Source: Amycolatopsis mongoliensis | GTDB lineage: Bacteria; Actinomycetota; Actinomycetes; Mycobacteriales; Pseudonocardiaceae | Assembly: GCF_030285665.1 (NCBI RefSeq) | Contig: NZ_CP127295.1 | Span: 1,612,001-1,676,000, forward strand | Length of the DNA: 64,000 bases | Reading direction: 5' to 3' | Shown: in pieces, positions 1-8,165 of the stretch | Numbering within the stretch: position 1 is the stretch's first letter | Layout of the letters: each line of letters begins with the position of its first letter | The notes under the pieces: generated by a model | Database searches by the model: none | Seen by the model: only the letters and a program-made list of their open reading frames with translations | Told to the model about the DNA's origin: nothing | Position numbers and translations under genes: made by a program

Positions 1-259
1 CCGTTCCACCCGGAGGTGTGGTTTGGGCGACCATTCGGCAGAATCGGCGGCGAACTTGCTAGGCCGACCGGGTGATGTCATGACGACCAGCGGAAACGAC
101 GTCACGGAATACCCGATCCGGTGATTCGGGAAATTTGGTGTGCTATTCGGGCCGCTCTTCGCGATAGTCGATTCGCGTGCCGAGTCGAGGCAAGCCGGTC
201 GATCCGCGCCGCCGTCACGCGAACTCCAGGGAAACCCAGCGAATTCGGAGGACCAGTTG

Positions 260-1024
260 ATGAAAAGCTCCCTCGCGCGCCGCGGCGGCCTGCTCGCCGC
301 GGTCGTGGCGAGCTTCGTGCTCGCCGGCGCGGCGCCCGCTTCGGCCGCGCCCGGCGACGGCTCCGCGTACGGCGTGAACGTCGACGTGACCCTGCTCGGC
401 CAGCCGGCCGTCCAGGCGGGTCCGCTCGCGGCCGCGAACACCGCGGGCCCGACGAGCAACAGCACGGCGAAGGTGAACCTGACGGGGATCCTGACCACCG
501 GCGTGATCAACACCGAGGCCAAGCGGGACGACAACTCCGGCGCGGTGACGGCGAAGGCGAGCACGGCCGACGTCGGCCTGCCGCTGCTCAAGGCCCTCGG
601 GAAGGTCGGCGTCAAGGCCGTCGAGGCGGTCTGCACGGCGACCCAGGAAGGCGTCAAGGGCAGCACCACGCTGGTCGGCGCGGACCTCGGGAGCGCGGGC
701 GACGTCGACTCGAACCCGGCGCCGAACACCCAGGTCAAGGTCGGGCTCGCCGGCATCAACATCGCGACGGTCATCCTCAACGAGCAGATCAAGAACAAGG
801 ACGGCAGCCTCACGGTCAACGCCCTCCACGTGAAACTGCTCGGCGGGGTCGTCGGCGGGCTCGGCTCGGGTGACGTCATCGTGTCGTCGGCGACCTGCGG
901 CCCGGCCGCGCCGCCGATGCCGCTGGCGTCCGGCGCGGGCCTGTGGATCGGGCTCGGCCTGCTCGGCGCCGTCGCGCTGCCGGTCGGGACGCGCATCTAC
1001 CGCCGTCGCTCCGCGCAGGTCTGA
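260..1024 (+). CDS. Secreted, C-terminally anchored surface protein (choice-of-anchor-P-like)
   Basis: This is a 254-aa exported protein. The ATG at 260 is chosen because GGAGG lies at 247-251 and the residues that follow form a classic signal peptide: basic MKSSLARR, a hydrophobic core, and probable cleavage after PASA at residue 29. The mature part is rich in Ala, Gly, Thr and Val, as in beta-sheet surface proteins, with two cysteines in the motifs EAVCTA and SATCGP that could form a disulfide. The C terminus has a hydrophobic segment (about residues 228-246) followed by RIYRRR, which fits a membrane stop or sorting tail. The layout resembles actinobacterial choice-of-anchor P proteins; no enzymatic motif is visible. 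A small LAATG protein follows 11 bp downstream and is probably co-transcribed. Confidence 0.75.
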   Translation: MKSSLARRGGLLAAVVASFVLAGAAPASAAPGDGSAYGVNVDVTLLGQPAVQAGPLAAANTAGPTSNSTAKVNLTGILTTGVINTEAKRDDNSGAVTAKASTADVGLPLLKALGKVGVKAVEAVCTATQEGVKGSTTLVGADLGSAGDVDSNPAPNTQVKVGLAGINIATVILNEQIKNKDGSLTVNALHVKLLGGVVGGLGSGDVIVSSATCGPAAPPMPLASGAGLWIGLGLLGAVALPVGTRIYRRRSAQV

Positions 1025-1035
1025 GCGAGGCCCGG

Positions 1036-1215
1036 ATGTACAAGATGCCGGGTGCGGGCGTCGGCGTGGCCGGTGGCGGGGTGGGCACCCTCGCCGCCAC
1101 CGGGGCCGACGTCGGGTGGTGGCTGGCCGTCGGCGTGCTCCTGGTCCTGCTCGGGACCGTCGCGCTGATCGCCGTCCACCGCCGCAACCGCCGCCTCTCC
1201 CGGGCGCGGAGCTGA
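1036..1215 (+). CDS. 59-aa LAATG-motif membrane protein
   Basis: This is a 59-aa protein with a possible GAGG ribosome site at 1027-1030. A Gly/Val/Ala-rich start is followed by LAATG at residues 19-23, a hydrophobic stretch at about 28-46 and a basic tail (RRNRRLSR). That order (LAxTG, membrane span, positive charges) is the sorting signal used by class E sortases of high-GC actinobacteria. There is no signal peptide before it, so it may be a bare sorting tail, a pilin-like subunit or simply a small membrane protein. It lies directly behind a signal-peptide surface protein, which supports an envelope role. The precise function is unknown. Confidence 0.6.
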   Translation: MYKMPGAGVGVAGGGVGTLAATGADVGWWLAVGVLLVLLGTVALIAVHRRNRRLSRARS

Positions 1216-1287
1216 GAGAAGGGCCGTCGGCGTGCGCCCCTCGCACGCCGGCGGCCCACGGCGGAAATTTCTTGCACACTGGACGAT

Positions 1288-2460
1288 GTGGAAAAGGGGC
1301 ACCGCGGGGTGGACGTGATGTTGCTGGCCGGGACGCGGCCGGAAGCGCTGAAACTCGCGCCGCTGGCACTGGCGCTGGACGCGCACCCGGCACTGCGGCC
1401 GATCCTGGTCCACAGCGGGCAGCACGCGGGCATGGTCGAGCAGGCACTGGCGCCGTTCGGCCTGGTCGCGGACGCGTGGCTGGACGTGCCGCCGCGCGTC
1501 ACCGGCGGCCAGGCGGAGCTCGTCGCGGGCCTGCTGCCCGCGCTCGACGACGTGCTGCGCCGGTTCTCCCCGGCCGCGCTGGTCGTCCAGGGCGACACCA
1601 CGACGACGCTGGCCGGCGCGCTGGCCGCGTTCTGGCTGGGCATCCCGGTGGTGCACCTCGAAGCCGGGCTGCGCACGCACGACCTCACGGCGCCGTTCCC
1701 GGAGGAGGGCGCCCGGCAGATGGTGTCCCGGCTGGCGGCGCTGCACCTGGCGCCGACCCTCGGCGCGGCGGCGGAGTTGCGGGCGGAAGGCGTTGCGCGG
1801 CAACGCATCGCGGTCACCGGCAACACGGTCGTCGACGCGGTGCTGGAGATCGCGGCGCGCGACCTGCCGGCCCGCGACACGGCGCTGGCGCTGCTGGAGA
1901 TGGAGATCGCGGAGGCGGGCGAGCGGCTGGTGCTCGTGACGTCGCACCGGCGCGAGTCGTGGGGCGAGCCGCTGGAGCGGACGCTGGCCGCGGTGCAGCT
2001 GATCGTGGCCGAGCACCCGGACGTGCAGGTGCTGTTCCCGGCACACCCGAACCCGCAGGTCCGCGACCAGGTGGAGGCGGCGTTGGGCGGCCTGCCGCGG
2101 GTGACGGTGACCGACCCGCTGGAGTACCCGGACCTGGTCCGCGCGCTGCGGCTGGCGTCGCTGGTGCTGACGGATTCGGGCGGTATCCAGGAGGAGGCCC
2201 CGACGTTCGGCACGCCGGTGCTGGTCCTGCGCGACGTCACCGAGCGGGTGGAGGTCGTGGAGGCGGGGTGCGCGTGGCTGGTGGGCACGGACACCGAGCG
2301 GATCGCGGACACGGCGGCGCGGTTGCTGAGCGGTTCGCTGCAGCCGGCCCAGGTCGGAAACCCTTACGGCGAAGGGAATGCGGCCGTGCTGGCCGTCGCG
2401 GCGATCGAGGAAATGCTCGGGGTGGGGTCCCCGGCCCACAAGCACGCCGCGGCTTCCTGA
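1288..2460 (+). CDS. wecB: UDP-N-acetylglucosamine 2-epimerase, non-hydrolysing
   Basis: The enzyme interconverts UDP-GlcNAc and UDP-ManNAc in the cytosol, feeding ManNAc units into cell-wall or capsular polymers. The 390-aa product carries the family motifs GTRPEALKLAPL near the N terminus, HSGQH, VQGDTTTT, the substrate-binding HLEAGLRTHD, SHRRESWGE, and the C-terminal LTDSGGIQEEAPTFG that closes on the UDP moiety. Length is normal for the family. The annotated GTG at 1288 has no good ribosome site; a GTG at 1309, giving a protein starting VDVMLLAGTRPE with AAGGGG just upstream, matches homologues at least as well. The gene converges on tsaD and ends at a strong bidirectional hairpin. No other polysaccharide gene is adjacent. 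Confidence 0.92.
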   Translation: MEKGHRGVDVMLLAGTRPEALKLAPLALALDAHPALRPILVHSGQHAGMVEQALAPFGLVADAWLDVPPRVTGGQAELVAGLLPALDDVLRRFSPAALVVQGDTTTTLAGALAAFWLGIPVVHLEAGLRTHDLTAPFPEEGARQMVSRLAALHLAPTLGAAAELRAEGVARQRIAVTGNTVVDAVLEIAARDLPARDTALALLEMEIAEAGERLVLVTSHRRESWGEPLERTLAAVQLIVAEHPDVQVLFPAHPNPQVRDQVEAALGGLPRVTVTDPLEYPDLVRALRLASLVLTDSGGIQEEAPTFGTPVLVLRDVTERVEVVEAGCAWLVGTDTERIADTAARLLSGSLQPAQVGNPYGEGNAAVLAVAAIEEMLGVGSPAHKHAAAS

Positions 2461-2473
2461 GGCCGGCCGCAAC

Positions 2474-2526
2474 GACGTGAATGACTCATTCCTGTCGTCT
2501 GGTGACAGGAATGAGTCATTCACGTC
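2474..2526. terminator. Perfect 23-bp hairpin at the wecB/tsaD convergent junction
   Basis: The arms at 2474-2496 and 2504-2526 are exactly complementary and surround a 7-nt loop. The hairpin lies between two convergent stop codons (2460 and 2538) and has no clear U-tract on either strand. It is read as a bidirectional terminator or transcript-end stabiliser. The arm contains ATGACTCATTCCTGTC. Confidence 0.8.
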
Positions 2527-2537
2527 ACCAGGGCGGG

Positions 2538-3584
2538 CTAGAGCGAGACCACGTTCACCGGCAGGGCCGGGTTGGCGCTGAAGTCCAGCGGAGCCGTCGG
2601 GCGCTTGGCCGCCACCACGTGCGCTCCCAGCGCCGCGATCATCGCGCCGTTGTCCGTGCACAGCCGCGGCCGCGGCACCCGCAGCTCGATCCCCGCCGCC
2701 TCGCACCGCTCCGCCGCCAACGCGGACAGCCGCGAGTTCGCCGCCACGCCACCCGAAATCACGATGGTGCCGATCCCCTGCTCCTTGGCCGCGCGGATCG
2801 CCTTCATGGTCAGCACGTCCGCGACCGCCTCCTGGAACGACGCCGCGACGTCGTCCACCGGGATCTCCTCGCCCCGGCGAGCCGCGCCTTCGACCCAGCG
2901 CGCCACCGACGTCTTCAAGCCGGAAAACGAGAAGTCGTTCTTCGCGTCGCGTGGACCCGTCATGCCGCGGGGGAACGCGATCGCCGCCGGGTTGCCGTTC
3001 TTCGCCGCCTTGTCGATCGGCGGGCCGCCCGGGTACGGCAGGCCGAGCACGCGCGCCACCTTGTCGTACGCCTCGCCGGCCGCGTCGTCCACAGTGGACC
3101 CCAGCTCGGTGATCTCCGACGCGATGTCGTCGACGCGCAGCAGCTGCGTGTGCCCGCCCGAAACCAGCAGCGCGAGACACGGCGCCGGCAGCGGCCCGTG
3201 CTGCAGCGTGTCCACCGCGATGTGCCCGGCCAGGTGGTTGACGCCGTAGAGCGGCACGTCCAGCGCCGTCGCGTACGCCTTCGCCGCGGAGACGCCGACG
3301 AGCAGCGCACCCGCGAGGCCCGGCCCGGCCGTCACGGCGATCGCGTCCACATCGGACAGCGAAAGCCCGGCTTTCTCGAACGCGCGCACAGTCGTCGGGA
3401 CCATCGCTTCGAGGTGGGCCCGGCTGGCGACCTCGGGTACCACCCCGCCGAAGCGGGCGTGCTGCTCGACGCTCGAGGCGACCTCGTCGGCGAGCAGCTC
3501 GACCGTGCCGTCGTCGTGCAGGCGGACCAGGCCGACGCCGGTCTCGTCGCACGAGCTCTCGATGCCCATGATGATGCGTGACAT
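2538..3584 (-). CDS. tsaD: tRNA N6-threonylcarbamoyladenosine transferase TsaD
   Basis: The catalytic subunit for t6A37 modification of ANN-decoding tRNAs transfers the threonylcarbamoyl group from TC-AMP to the tRNA. The 348-aa protein has the ASKHA-fold start [16 protein letters not shown], the metal-binding motif VNHLAGH (two His), and SGGHTQLL and SGGVAANS nucleotide-binding loops. Its start codon overlaps the rimI stop by one base (TGATG), so the two are translationally coupled, and tsaB-rimI-tsaD form an operon. The partners TsaB and TsaE are also in this window, so only the TC-AMP synthase (TsaC/Sua5) is missing here. Confidence 0.96.
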   Translation of the reverse strand: MSRIIMGIESSCDETGVGLVRLHDDGTVELLADEVASSVEQHARFGGVVPEVASRAHLEAMVPTTVRAFEKAGLSLSDVDAIAVTAGPGLAGALLVGVSAAKAYATALDVPLYGVNHLAGHIAVDTLQHGPLPAPCLALLVSGGHTQLLRVDDIASEITELGSTVDDAAGEAYDKVARVLGLPYPGGPPIDKAAKNGNPAAIAFPRGMTGPRDAKNDFSFSGLKTSVARWVEGAARRGEEIPVDDVAASFQEAVADVLTMKAIRAAKEQGIGTIVISGGVAANSRLSALAAERCEAAGIELRVPRPRLCTDNGAMIAALGAHVVAAKRPTAPLDFSANPALPVNVVSL

Positions 3585-4063
3585 CAGCCTGCCACCTCGT
3601 CTCGCGTCCGCGCCGGGCGGACCATCGTGTAGGCGTCGGCGCCGGAGGGCTGGTAGTAGCGCTTCCGGATGCCGAGCCGTTCGAAGCCGTGGCTCTCGTA
3701 CAGCGCGAGAGCCGACTCGTTGTCGGTGCGGACCTCGAGGAACACCGGCGCCTCGAACTCGTCGGCCCGGACGAGCAGGGCGCGCAGCAGCGCCTTGCCG
3801 ATGCCCTGGCGCTGGTGCTCGGGCGCGACGCCGATGGTGTGCACGGTCGCCTCGTACTCGCCGCGGCGGCGCCCGACGACGGCCAGCCCGGCGTACCCGA
3901 GCAGTTCGTCGCTTTCGTCCGGCCGGGCGGCGAGGTAGAAGTTGCCCGCGTCCAGCTCGGAGTGGAAGGCGCGGGAGCTCCACGGGTCGTCGCCGGGGAA
4001 GAGGATCTGCTCGATCTCGACGCACCGGGCGATGTCCCGGCGGCGCAGCGGCCCGAGTCTCAC
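3584..4063 (-). CDS. rimI: Ribosomal-protein-alanine N-acetyltransferase RimI
   Basis: This is a 159-aa GNAT acetyltransferase expected to acetylate the N-terminal alanine of ribosomal protein S18 using acetyl-CoA. The acetyl-CoA loop is seen in [17 protein letters not shown], followed by the family block [20 protein letters not shown]. The start is a GTG at 4063 whose bases overlap the tsaB stop (GTGA), and its stop overlaps the tsaD start, so all three genes are tightly coupled. The tsaB-rimI-tsaD order is typical of actinobacteria. Acetylation of S18 is inferred from the family. Confidence 0.92.
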   Translation of the reverse strand: MRLGPLRRRDIARCVEIEQILFPGDDPWSSRAFHSELDAGNFYLAARPDESDELLGYAGLAVVGRRRGEYEATVHTIGVAPEHQRQGIGKALLRALLVRADEFEAPVFLEVRTDNESALALYESHGFERLGIRKRYYQPSGADAYTMVRPARTRDEVAG

Positions 4064-4725
4064 GGCGCGGTCACCCGTTTCGGCGCGGCAGGCTCGGCGG
4101 CGTCGGGACGGCGCAGGTACAGGGGCGTCAGCGGCGCGGGCGTTTCCTTCGCCAGCAACGCACTCCGAGCGGCCTCCACCAGCCCGGCGGGCGACGGGAA
4201 GCGCGGCTCGATCGGCCGGACGTCGAGCGCGGCGGCGTACAGCACCGCACCGTCGCCGGCCGCGACCTTGATGTCCGTCTCCAGCTCGGCCGGGCGCCGG
4301 ACGTGCGGGCCGTCGGTGCGGTTCCCGGCGGCGTCGTAGGCGGCCCAGTAGACCTCGCGGCGGCGGGCGTCGGTGAGGACGAGGAAAGCGCTGTCGCCCG
4401 CGGCGACGTCGGCGGCCAGCGCGTCGAGGCTGCAGACCGGGTACACCGGCAGGCCGAGCGCGTGCCCGAGGGCGGCGGCGGTGGCCATCCCGGCGCGCAG
4501 GCCGGTGAAGGGGCCGGGACCGACGCCGACGACGATCGCGTCGAGGTCCTTCAGGGACACTCCGGCGGTTTCGGCGGCGGCCAGCGCGTGCGGCATGATC
4601 AGCTCGCCGTGGGCGCGGGGGTCGACCGTGACGCGGTCGCCGCGCGTCTCGACCCCGTCGCCGTCCAGCGTGACCACACCCGCGGTGACCGCCGGGGTCG
4701 AGGTATCGATCGCCAGTACCAACAC
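4060..4725 (-). CDS. tsaB: t6A biosynthesis scaffold protein TsaB
   Basis: TsaB is a non-catalytic ASKHA-fold partner of TsaD and TsaE in t6A synthesis. The 221-aa product begins [16 protein letters not shown], has the conserved dimer helix region [15 protein letters not shown], and lacks the metal-binding histidines of TsaD, as usual for the family. The GTG at 4725 is chosen because the fold starts there; further upstream codons do not look coding. TAGGCT sits eight bases before this GTG, so the transcript may be leaderless. It is the first gene of the tsaB-rimI-tsaD operon and is divergent from matB. Confidence 0.92.
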   Translation of the reverse strand: MLVLAIDTSTPAVTAGVVTLDGDGVETRGDRVTVDPRAHGELIMPHALAAAETAGVSLKDLDAIVVGVGPGPFTGLRAGMATAAALGHALGLPVYPVCSLDALAADVAAGDSAFLVLTDARRREVYWAAYDAAGNRTDGPHVRRPAELETDIKVAAGDGAVLYAAALDVRPIEPRFPSPAGLVEAARSALLAKETPAPLTPLYLRRPDAAEPAAPKRVTAP

Positions 4726-4926
4726 GGTAAGCAAGCCTACGACCAGGGTCTTCGGCCGCTTGCTGCAGGGGACTGATCCGCACGGGCCAGCGCCGTTTGT
4801 CACCGAGCCGACCGCAGCCACGGCGGAAAACCTCGCCTCGCGCTGATCGGTTGCGGAACGTGTCCGCCTACTTTTCGGCCGACTTGGTAACGTGCCAAGG
4901 GCGTCCGACACTGGGAGGTCCCCGCG
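4726..4926. promoter_or_regulatory. Divergent tsaB / matB promoter region
   Basis: This 201-bp gap separates divergent genes, so both promoters should lie in it. On the minus strand a TANNNT-type -10 (TAGGCT, 4731-4736) lies eight bases from the tsaB GTG, the spacing expected for a leaderless transcript. On the plus strand matB has a clear GGGAGG ribosome site at 4913-4918. No convincing -35 boxes are seen. Confidence 0.35.
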
Positions 4927-6354
4927 GTGCCCGACCCGTTGTTCCCCACTCTCGCGTCAGCTTCGGGCAAAGAAGCCCTCCGGTTCGGCGACCAGGCCTT
5001 GACCCACGAGGAGCTCGCCGCGGTCGCCGGCGGTCTCGCGGCCGGGCTCCCCCGCGGCCGCGTCGCGGTCTGGGCGACCCCGACCCTCCACACGAGCGTC
5101 GCCGTCGTCGCCGCGCTGCTGGCCGGCGTCCCCGCCGTGCCGCTCAACCCGAAGATCGGCGAGCGTGAGCTGGCACACATCCTCGCCGACAGCGAACCGC
5201 AGCTGGTGCTGGCCGAACCGGGCGTCGAGCTGCCCGAAGGCCTGGCCGCGCTGCCCCGCCGCGACATCCCGCTGACCGGCGAAGCCACGCCGCCCGCGGA
5301 AGAGCCGGACGCCGAGACGCCCGCCCTGATCGTCTACACCTCGGGCACCACCGGGCCGCCGAAGGGCGTCGTCCTCCCCCGCCGCTCGATCGCGACGACG
5401 CTCGACGCACTCGAGGACGCCTGGGGCTGGACCGCGGACGACGTCCTCGTGCACGCGCTCCCGCTGTTCCACGTGCACGGCCTGATCCTCGGCATCCTCG
5501 GCCCGCTGCGCCGCGGCGGGTCGGTGCGCCACCTCGGCCGGTTCTCGACCGAGGGCGTCGCGCGTGCGCTGTCGGCCGGCGCGACCATGCTCTTCGGCGT
5601 CCCGACGATGTACCACCGGATCGCCGGCGAGGTCGGCACGGACGCGGCCCTGGCCGATGCGCTGCGCGGTGCGCGGCTGCTGGTCTCCGGGTCGGCCGCC
5701 CTGCCGGTGCACGACCACCAGCGGATCACCGCGGCGACCGGCCAGCAGGTCGTCGAGCGCTACGGGATGACCGAGACGCTGATGAACACGAGCGTCCGCG
5801 CGGACGGCGAGCGCAAGCCCGGCACGGTCGGCGTCCCGTTGCGCGGGGTGGAAGTCAGGCTGGTCGGCGAAGCCGGCGAGACGATCGACGACGTCGAGAC
5901 CGTCGGCGAGATCCAGGTGCGCGGGGCCAACCTGTTCACCGAGTACCTCAACCGCCCGGACGCGACGGCGGCCGCGTTCGACCGCGGCTGGTTCCGCACC
6001 GGCGACATGGCCACCCGCGACAGCGACGGGTACGTGAAGATCGTCGGGCGCAAGGCGACCGACCTGATCAAGAGCGGCGGCTACAAGATCGGTGCGGGCG
6101 AGATCGAGAACGCGCTGCTCGACCACCCCGGCGTCGCGGAGGCGGCCGTCACCGGCGAACCGGACGACGACCTCGGCGAGCGGATCGTCGCGTGGATCGT
6201 GCCCAGCGGCGACCGGCCACCGGCCGACGAGCTCGCCGACCACGTCGCCAAGCTGCTCGCGCCGCACAAGCGCCCGCGGGTCGTCCGGTACCTGGACGCG
6301 TTGCCGCGCAACGACATGGGCAAGGTCATGAAGCGGGCGCTCGGTGACGACTAG
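4927..6354 (+). CDS. matB: Malonyl-CoA synthetase MatB
   Basis: This is an ANL-superfamily ligase (475 aa) that makes malonyl-CoA, and often methylmalonyl-CoA, from the diacid, ATP and CoA. Visible features are the P-loop TSGTTGPPKG at about residues 138-147, LPLFHVHGL, the adenine site YGMTETLMNTS, the hinge block RTGDMATRDSDGYVKIVGRK, and the C-terminal catalytic lysine in RNDMGKVMKR (K466). The sequence matches my memory of the characterised Streptomyces coelicolor MatB closely along its whole length. The GTG start has GGGAGG eight bases upstream. Its stop overlaps the next gene, a carboxyltransferase, by 11 bases, so the two act together in malonyl-CoA metabolism. Confidence 0.9.
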   Translation: MPDPLFPTLASASGKEALRFGDQALTHEELAAVAGGLAAGLPRGRVAVWATPTLHTSVAVVAALLAGVPAVPLNPKIGERELAHILADSEPQLVLAEPGVELPEGLAALPRRDIPLTGEATPPAEEPDAETPALIVYTSGTTGPPKGVVLPRRSIATTLDALEDAWGWTADDVLVHALPLFHVHGLILGILGPLRRGGSVRHLGRFSTEGVARALSAGATMLFGVPTMYHRIAGEVGTDAALADALRGARLLVSGSAALPVHDHQRITAATGQQVVERYGMTETLMNTSVRADGERKPGTVGVPLRGVEVRLVGEAGETIDDVETVGEIQVRGANLFTEYLNRPDATAAAFDRGWFRTGDMATRDSDGYVKIVGRKATDLIKSGGYKIGAGEIENALLDHPGVAEAAVTGEPDDDLGERIVAWIVPSGDRPPADELADHVAKLLAPHKRPRVVRYLDALPRNDMGKVMKRALGDD

Positions 6355-7672
6355 GCAGCCCGCGCGTGAGGTCGTCGGCGCGATCTCGAACGGCTTCGAG
6401 GAGTTCCCCACCCCGCTGCGTGACGAGCCGGCCGACGGCCCGATCGGCTGGCCCGGCTACCGCGAAGCACGCTCCGCCGCGGAAGAGCGCACCGGCGAGA
6501 AGGAATCGGTCGTCTGCGGGACGGCGAAGATCGGCGACGTCGAGGCCGTGCTGATCGCGTTCGAGTTCGGGTTCCTCGGCGGGTCGCTCGGGCAGCGGAC
6601 CGGCGACCGGATCGAGGCGGCGTTCGCGCACGCCCGCGACGCGCGCCTGCCGGTGGTGTCGCTGATTTCGACCGGCGGCAGCCGGATGCAGCAGGGCATG
6701 CGTGCGCTGATGCAGCTCCAGCGGGTGGCCCGGGCAGCGGCGCTGACGCGCGCTTCGGGCATCCCGCAGATCTCGGTGCTGCGCGACCCGACGACCGGCG
6801 GCGGCTGGGCGACGCTCGGCGCGGGTGCCGACGTCATCCTCGCGCTGCCGGAGGCGCAGGTCGGCTTCGCCGGCTCGCGGGTGCGGCCGGCCGGTTCGCC
6901 GGAGGCGTACACGGCGGAGGCCAAGTACGAGTGGGGTCAGGTCGACGCGATCGTCGCGCCGGAGGACCTCGGGGTGACGCTCGAGCGGTGGCTGCGGCTG
7001 CTGACGGCGCACTCGTCGGCGGCGGCTCCCCCGCCTTCCGCCCTGCGGCAGGTTTCGTTGCCCGACAAGGGCTGGGAAGCGGTGCAGGCCGCGCGTTCAC
7101 CGCGTCGGCCGCGGGCCGTCGAGTACCTCGACGCGTACTTCGACTGGCGGGAAGACGTCAGCGGCGACCGCAGCGGCGGCGTCGACGAAGGGGTCTCGTG
7201 CGGCTTCGGCTGGCGCGACGGCCGGACGATCGCCTACGCGGCCCAGTGCGGCACACCGACGTTGCCCGCGGGCTTCCGGACGGCGGCCAGGCTGGTCAAG
7301 CTGGCTTCGCGGCTGGGCATCCCGGTGCTGACCCTGGTCGACACCCCGGGCGCGGCGAACGACGCGGCCGCGGAACAGGCGGGCGCGGGCGGCGCGATCG
7401 CGGCGTTGTTCGAGGCGGTCGCGACGGCGTCGATCCCGGTGACGACCCTGGTGATCGGCGAAGGCGGCTCAGGCGGGGCACTGGCGTTCGCGGCGGCGGG
7501 GTCGACGTGGGTGACCCCGGACGCGTACTTCTCGGTGACGTCCCCCGAGGCCGCGGCGGCGATCCTCAAGCGCCCGGCCTCGGAGGTCCCGGAGCTGGCC
7601 AACCAGCTGCACCTGCGCCCCCAGGACCTCGTGGACCTCGGCGTGGCGCGGGCCGTGGTCAAACCCTCGTGA
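6344..7672 (+). CDS. Fused beta-alpha carboxyltransferase (acetyl-CoA carboxylase-like)
   Basis: This 442-aa crotonase-fold protein joins two carboxyltransferase halves. The N-terminal half resembles AccD/MdcD (FEFGFLGGSLGQRTGDRI, STGGSRMQQGMRALMQ, DPTTGGGWATLGAGAD). The C-terminal half resembles AccA/MdcE (LTLVDTPGAANDAAAEQAG, TLVIGEGGSGGALAFA). The N-terminal half lacks the CxxC zinc ribbon of true AccD, and no biotin carboxylase or biotin carrier is nearby. It starts with a GTG inside the end of matB (11-base overlap). It could be a carboxyltransferase moving CO2 to or from acyl-CoA, or a biotin-independent malonyl decarboxylase subunit; the partner MatB suggests malonyl-CoA as substrate. 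That last point is inference. Confidence 0.75.
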   Translation: MTTRQPAREVVGAISNGFEEFPTPLRDEPADGPIGWPGYREARSAAEERTGEKESVVCGTAKIGDVEAVLIAFEFGFLGGSLGQRTGDRIEAAFAHARDARLPVVSLISTGGSRMQQGMRALMQLQRVARAAALTRASGIPQISVLRDPTTGGGWATLGAGADVILALPEAQVGFAGSRVRPAGSPEAYTAEAKYEWGQVDAIVAPEDLGVTLERWLRLLTAHSSAAAPPPSALRQVSLPDKGWEAVQAARSPRRPRAVEYLDAYFDWREDVSGDRSGGVDEGVSCGFGWRDGRTIAYAAQCGTPTLPAGFRTAARLVKLASRLGIPVLTLVDTPGAANDAAAEQAGAGGAIAALFEAVATASIPVTTLVIGEGGSGGALAFAAAGSTWVTPDAYFSVTSPEAAAAILKRPASEVPELANQLHLRPQDLVDLGVARAVVKPS

Positions 7673-7712
7673 GTGGTTAGGGCGGTTAGAACCGCCCTAA
7701 CCACTCACGAGG
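7665..7712. terminator. Perfect 23-bp hairpin spanning both stop codons (carboxyltransferase / tsaE)
   Basis: The arms at 7665-7687 and 7690-7712 are perfectly complementary with only two unpaired bases between them. The left arm includes the stop codon of the carboxyltransferase and the right arm that of tsaE, so each mRNA ends inside the stem. The arm core GTGAGTGGTTAGGGCGGTT recurs at 24891-24936. Confidence 0.85.
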
Positions 7713-8163
7713 TCTTGGCGAGCTCCGGAGTGCGGTCGGCCCATGAGCCGTGCGGTTCGAGGGTGACCTCGCGGACGTCGTCCTCGCGGCGGTCCAGCCG
7801 GACCACCAAGTAGTCGGCCGACAGGCGCTCCGCCGAGCCCTCGCCCCACTCGACGACGATCGCCGAGCGTTCCAGGTCCGTGTCCAGGTCGAGGTCGTCC
7901 AGCTGGGACAGGTCGCCGCCCAGGCGGTAGGCGTCCACGTGCACCAGGGGCACTCCCGGCGCGCCCGCCGGGTGGACGCGGGCCAGGACGAACGTCGGTG
8001 AGCTGACGCGGCCGCCCACGCCGAGGCCGTCCGCGATGCCGCGGGTCAGCGTCGTCTTGCCCGCGCCCAGCGGGCCGGCCAGGAGCACCAGGTCGCCCGC
8101 GCGCAGCACGCGGCCGAGCGCGCGTCCGAAGGCCATGGTCTCTTCGGGTGTGGGAAACACCAT
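7705..8163 (-). CDS. tsaE: t6A biosynthesis ATPase TsaE
   Basis: TsaE is the P-loop ATPase that binds the TsaBD complex and resets it during t6A formation. The 152-aa protein has Walker A GPLGAGKTTLTRG, the SSPTFVL switch region and the conserved HVDAYRLGG block, followed by a Walker-B-like VVEWGEG. The ATG at 8163 is two bases past the stop of the upstream hydrolase; an in-frame GTG at 8181 would overlap it and is an alternative. It belongs to the alr-hydrolase-tsaE operon and is separated from tsaB by the matB pair, whereas the two are normally adjacent. Confidence 0.93.
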   Translation of the reverse strand: MVFPTPEETMAFGRALGRVLRAGDLVLLAGPLGAGKTTLTRGIADGLGVGGRVSSPTFVLARVHPAGAPGVPLVHVDAYRLGGDLSQLDDLDLDTDLERSAIVVEWGEGSAERLSADYLVVRLDRREDDVREVTLEPHGSWADRTPELAKTS

Positions 8164-8165
8164 GC

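Noticed and set aside
1..259. Possible partial gene at the left edge
   Set aside because: No frame with coding bias or recognisable motif ends in this stretch; it looks like the promoter region of the surface-protein gene.
2480..2520. ATGACTCATT element resembling a eukaryotic AP-1 site
   Set aside because: It is simply part of a perfect terminator-like hairpin in a bacterium.
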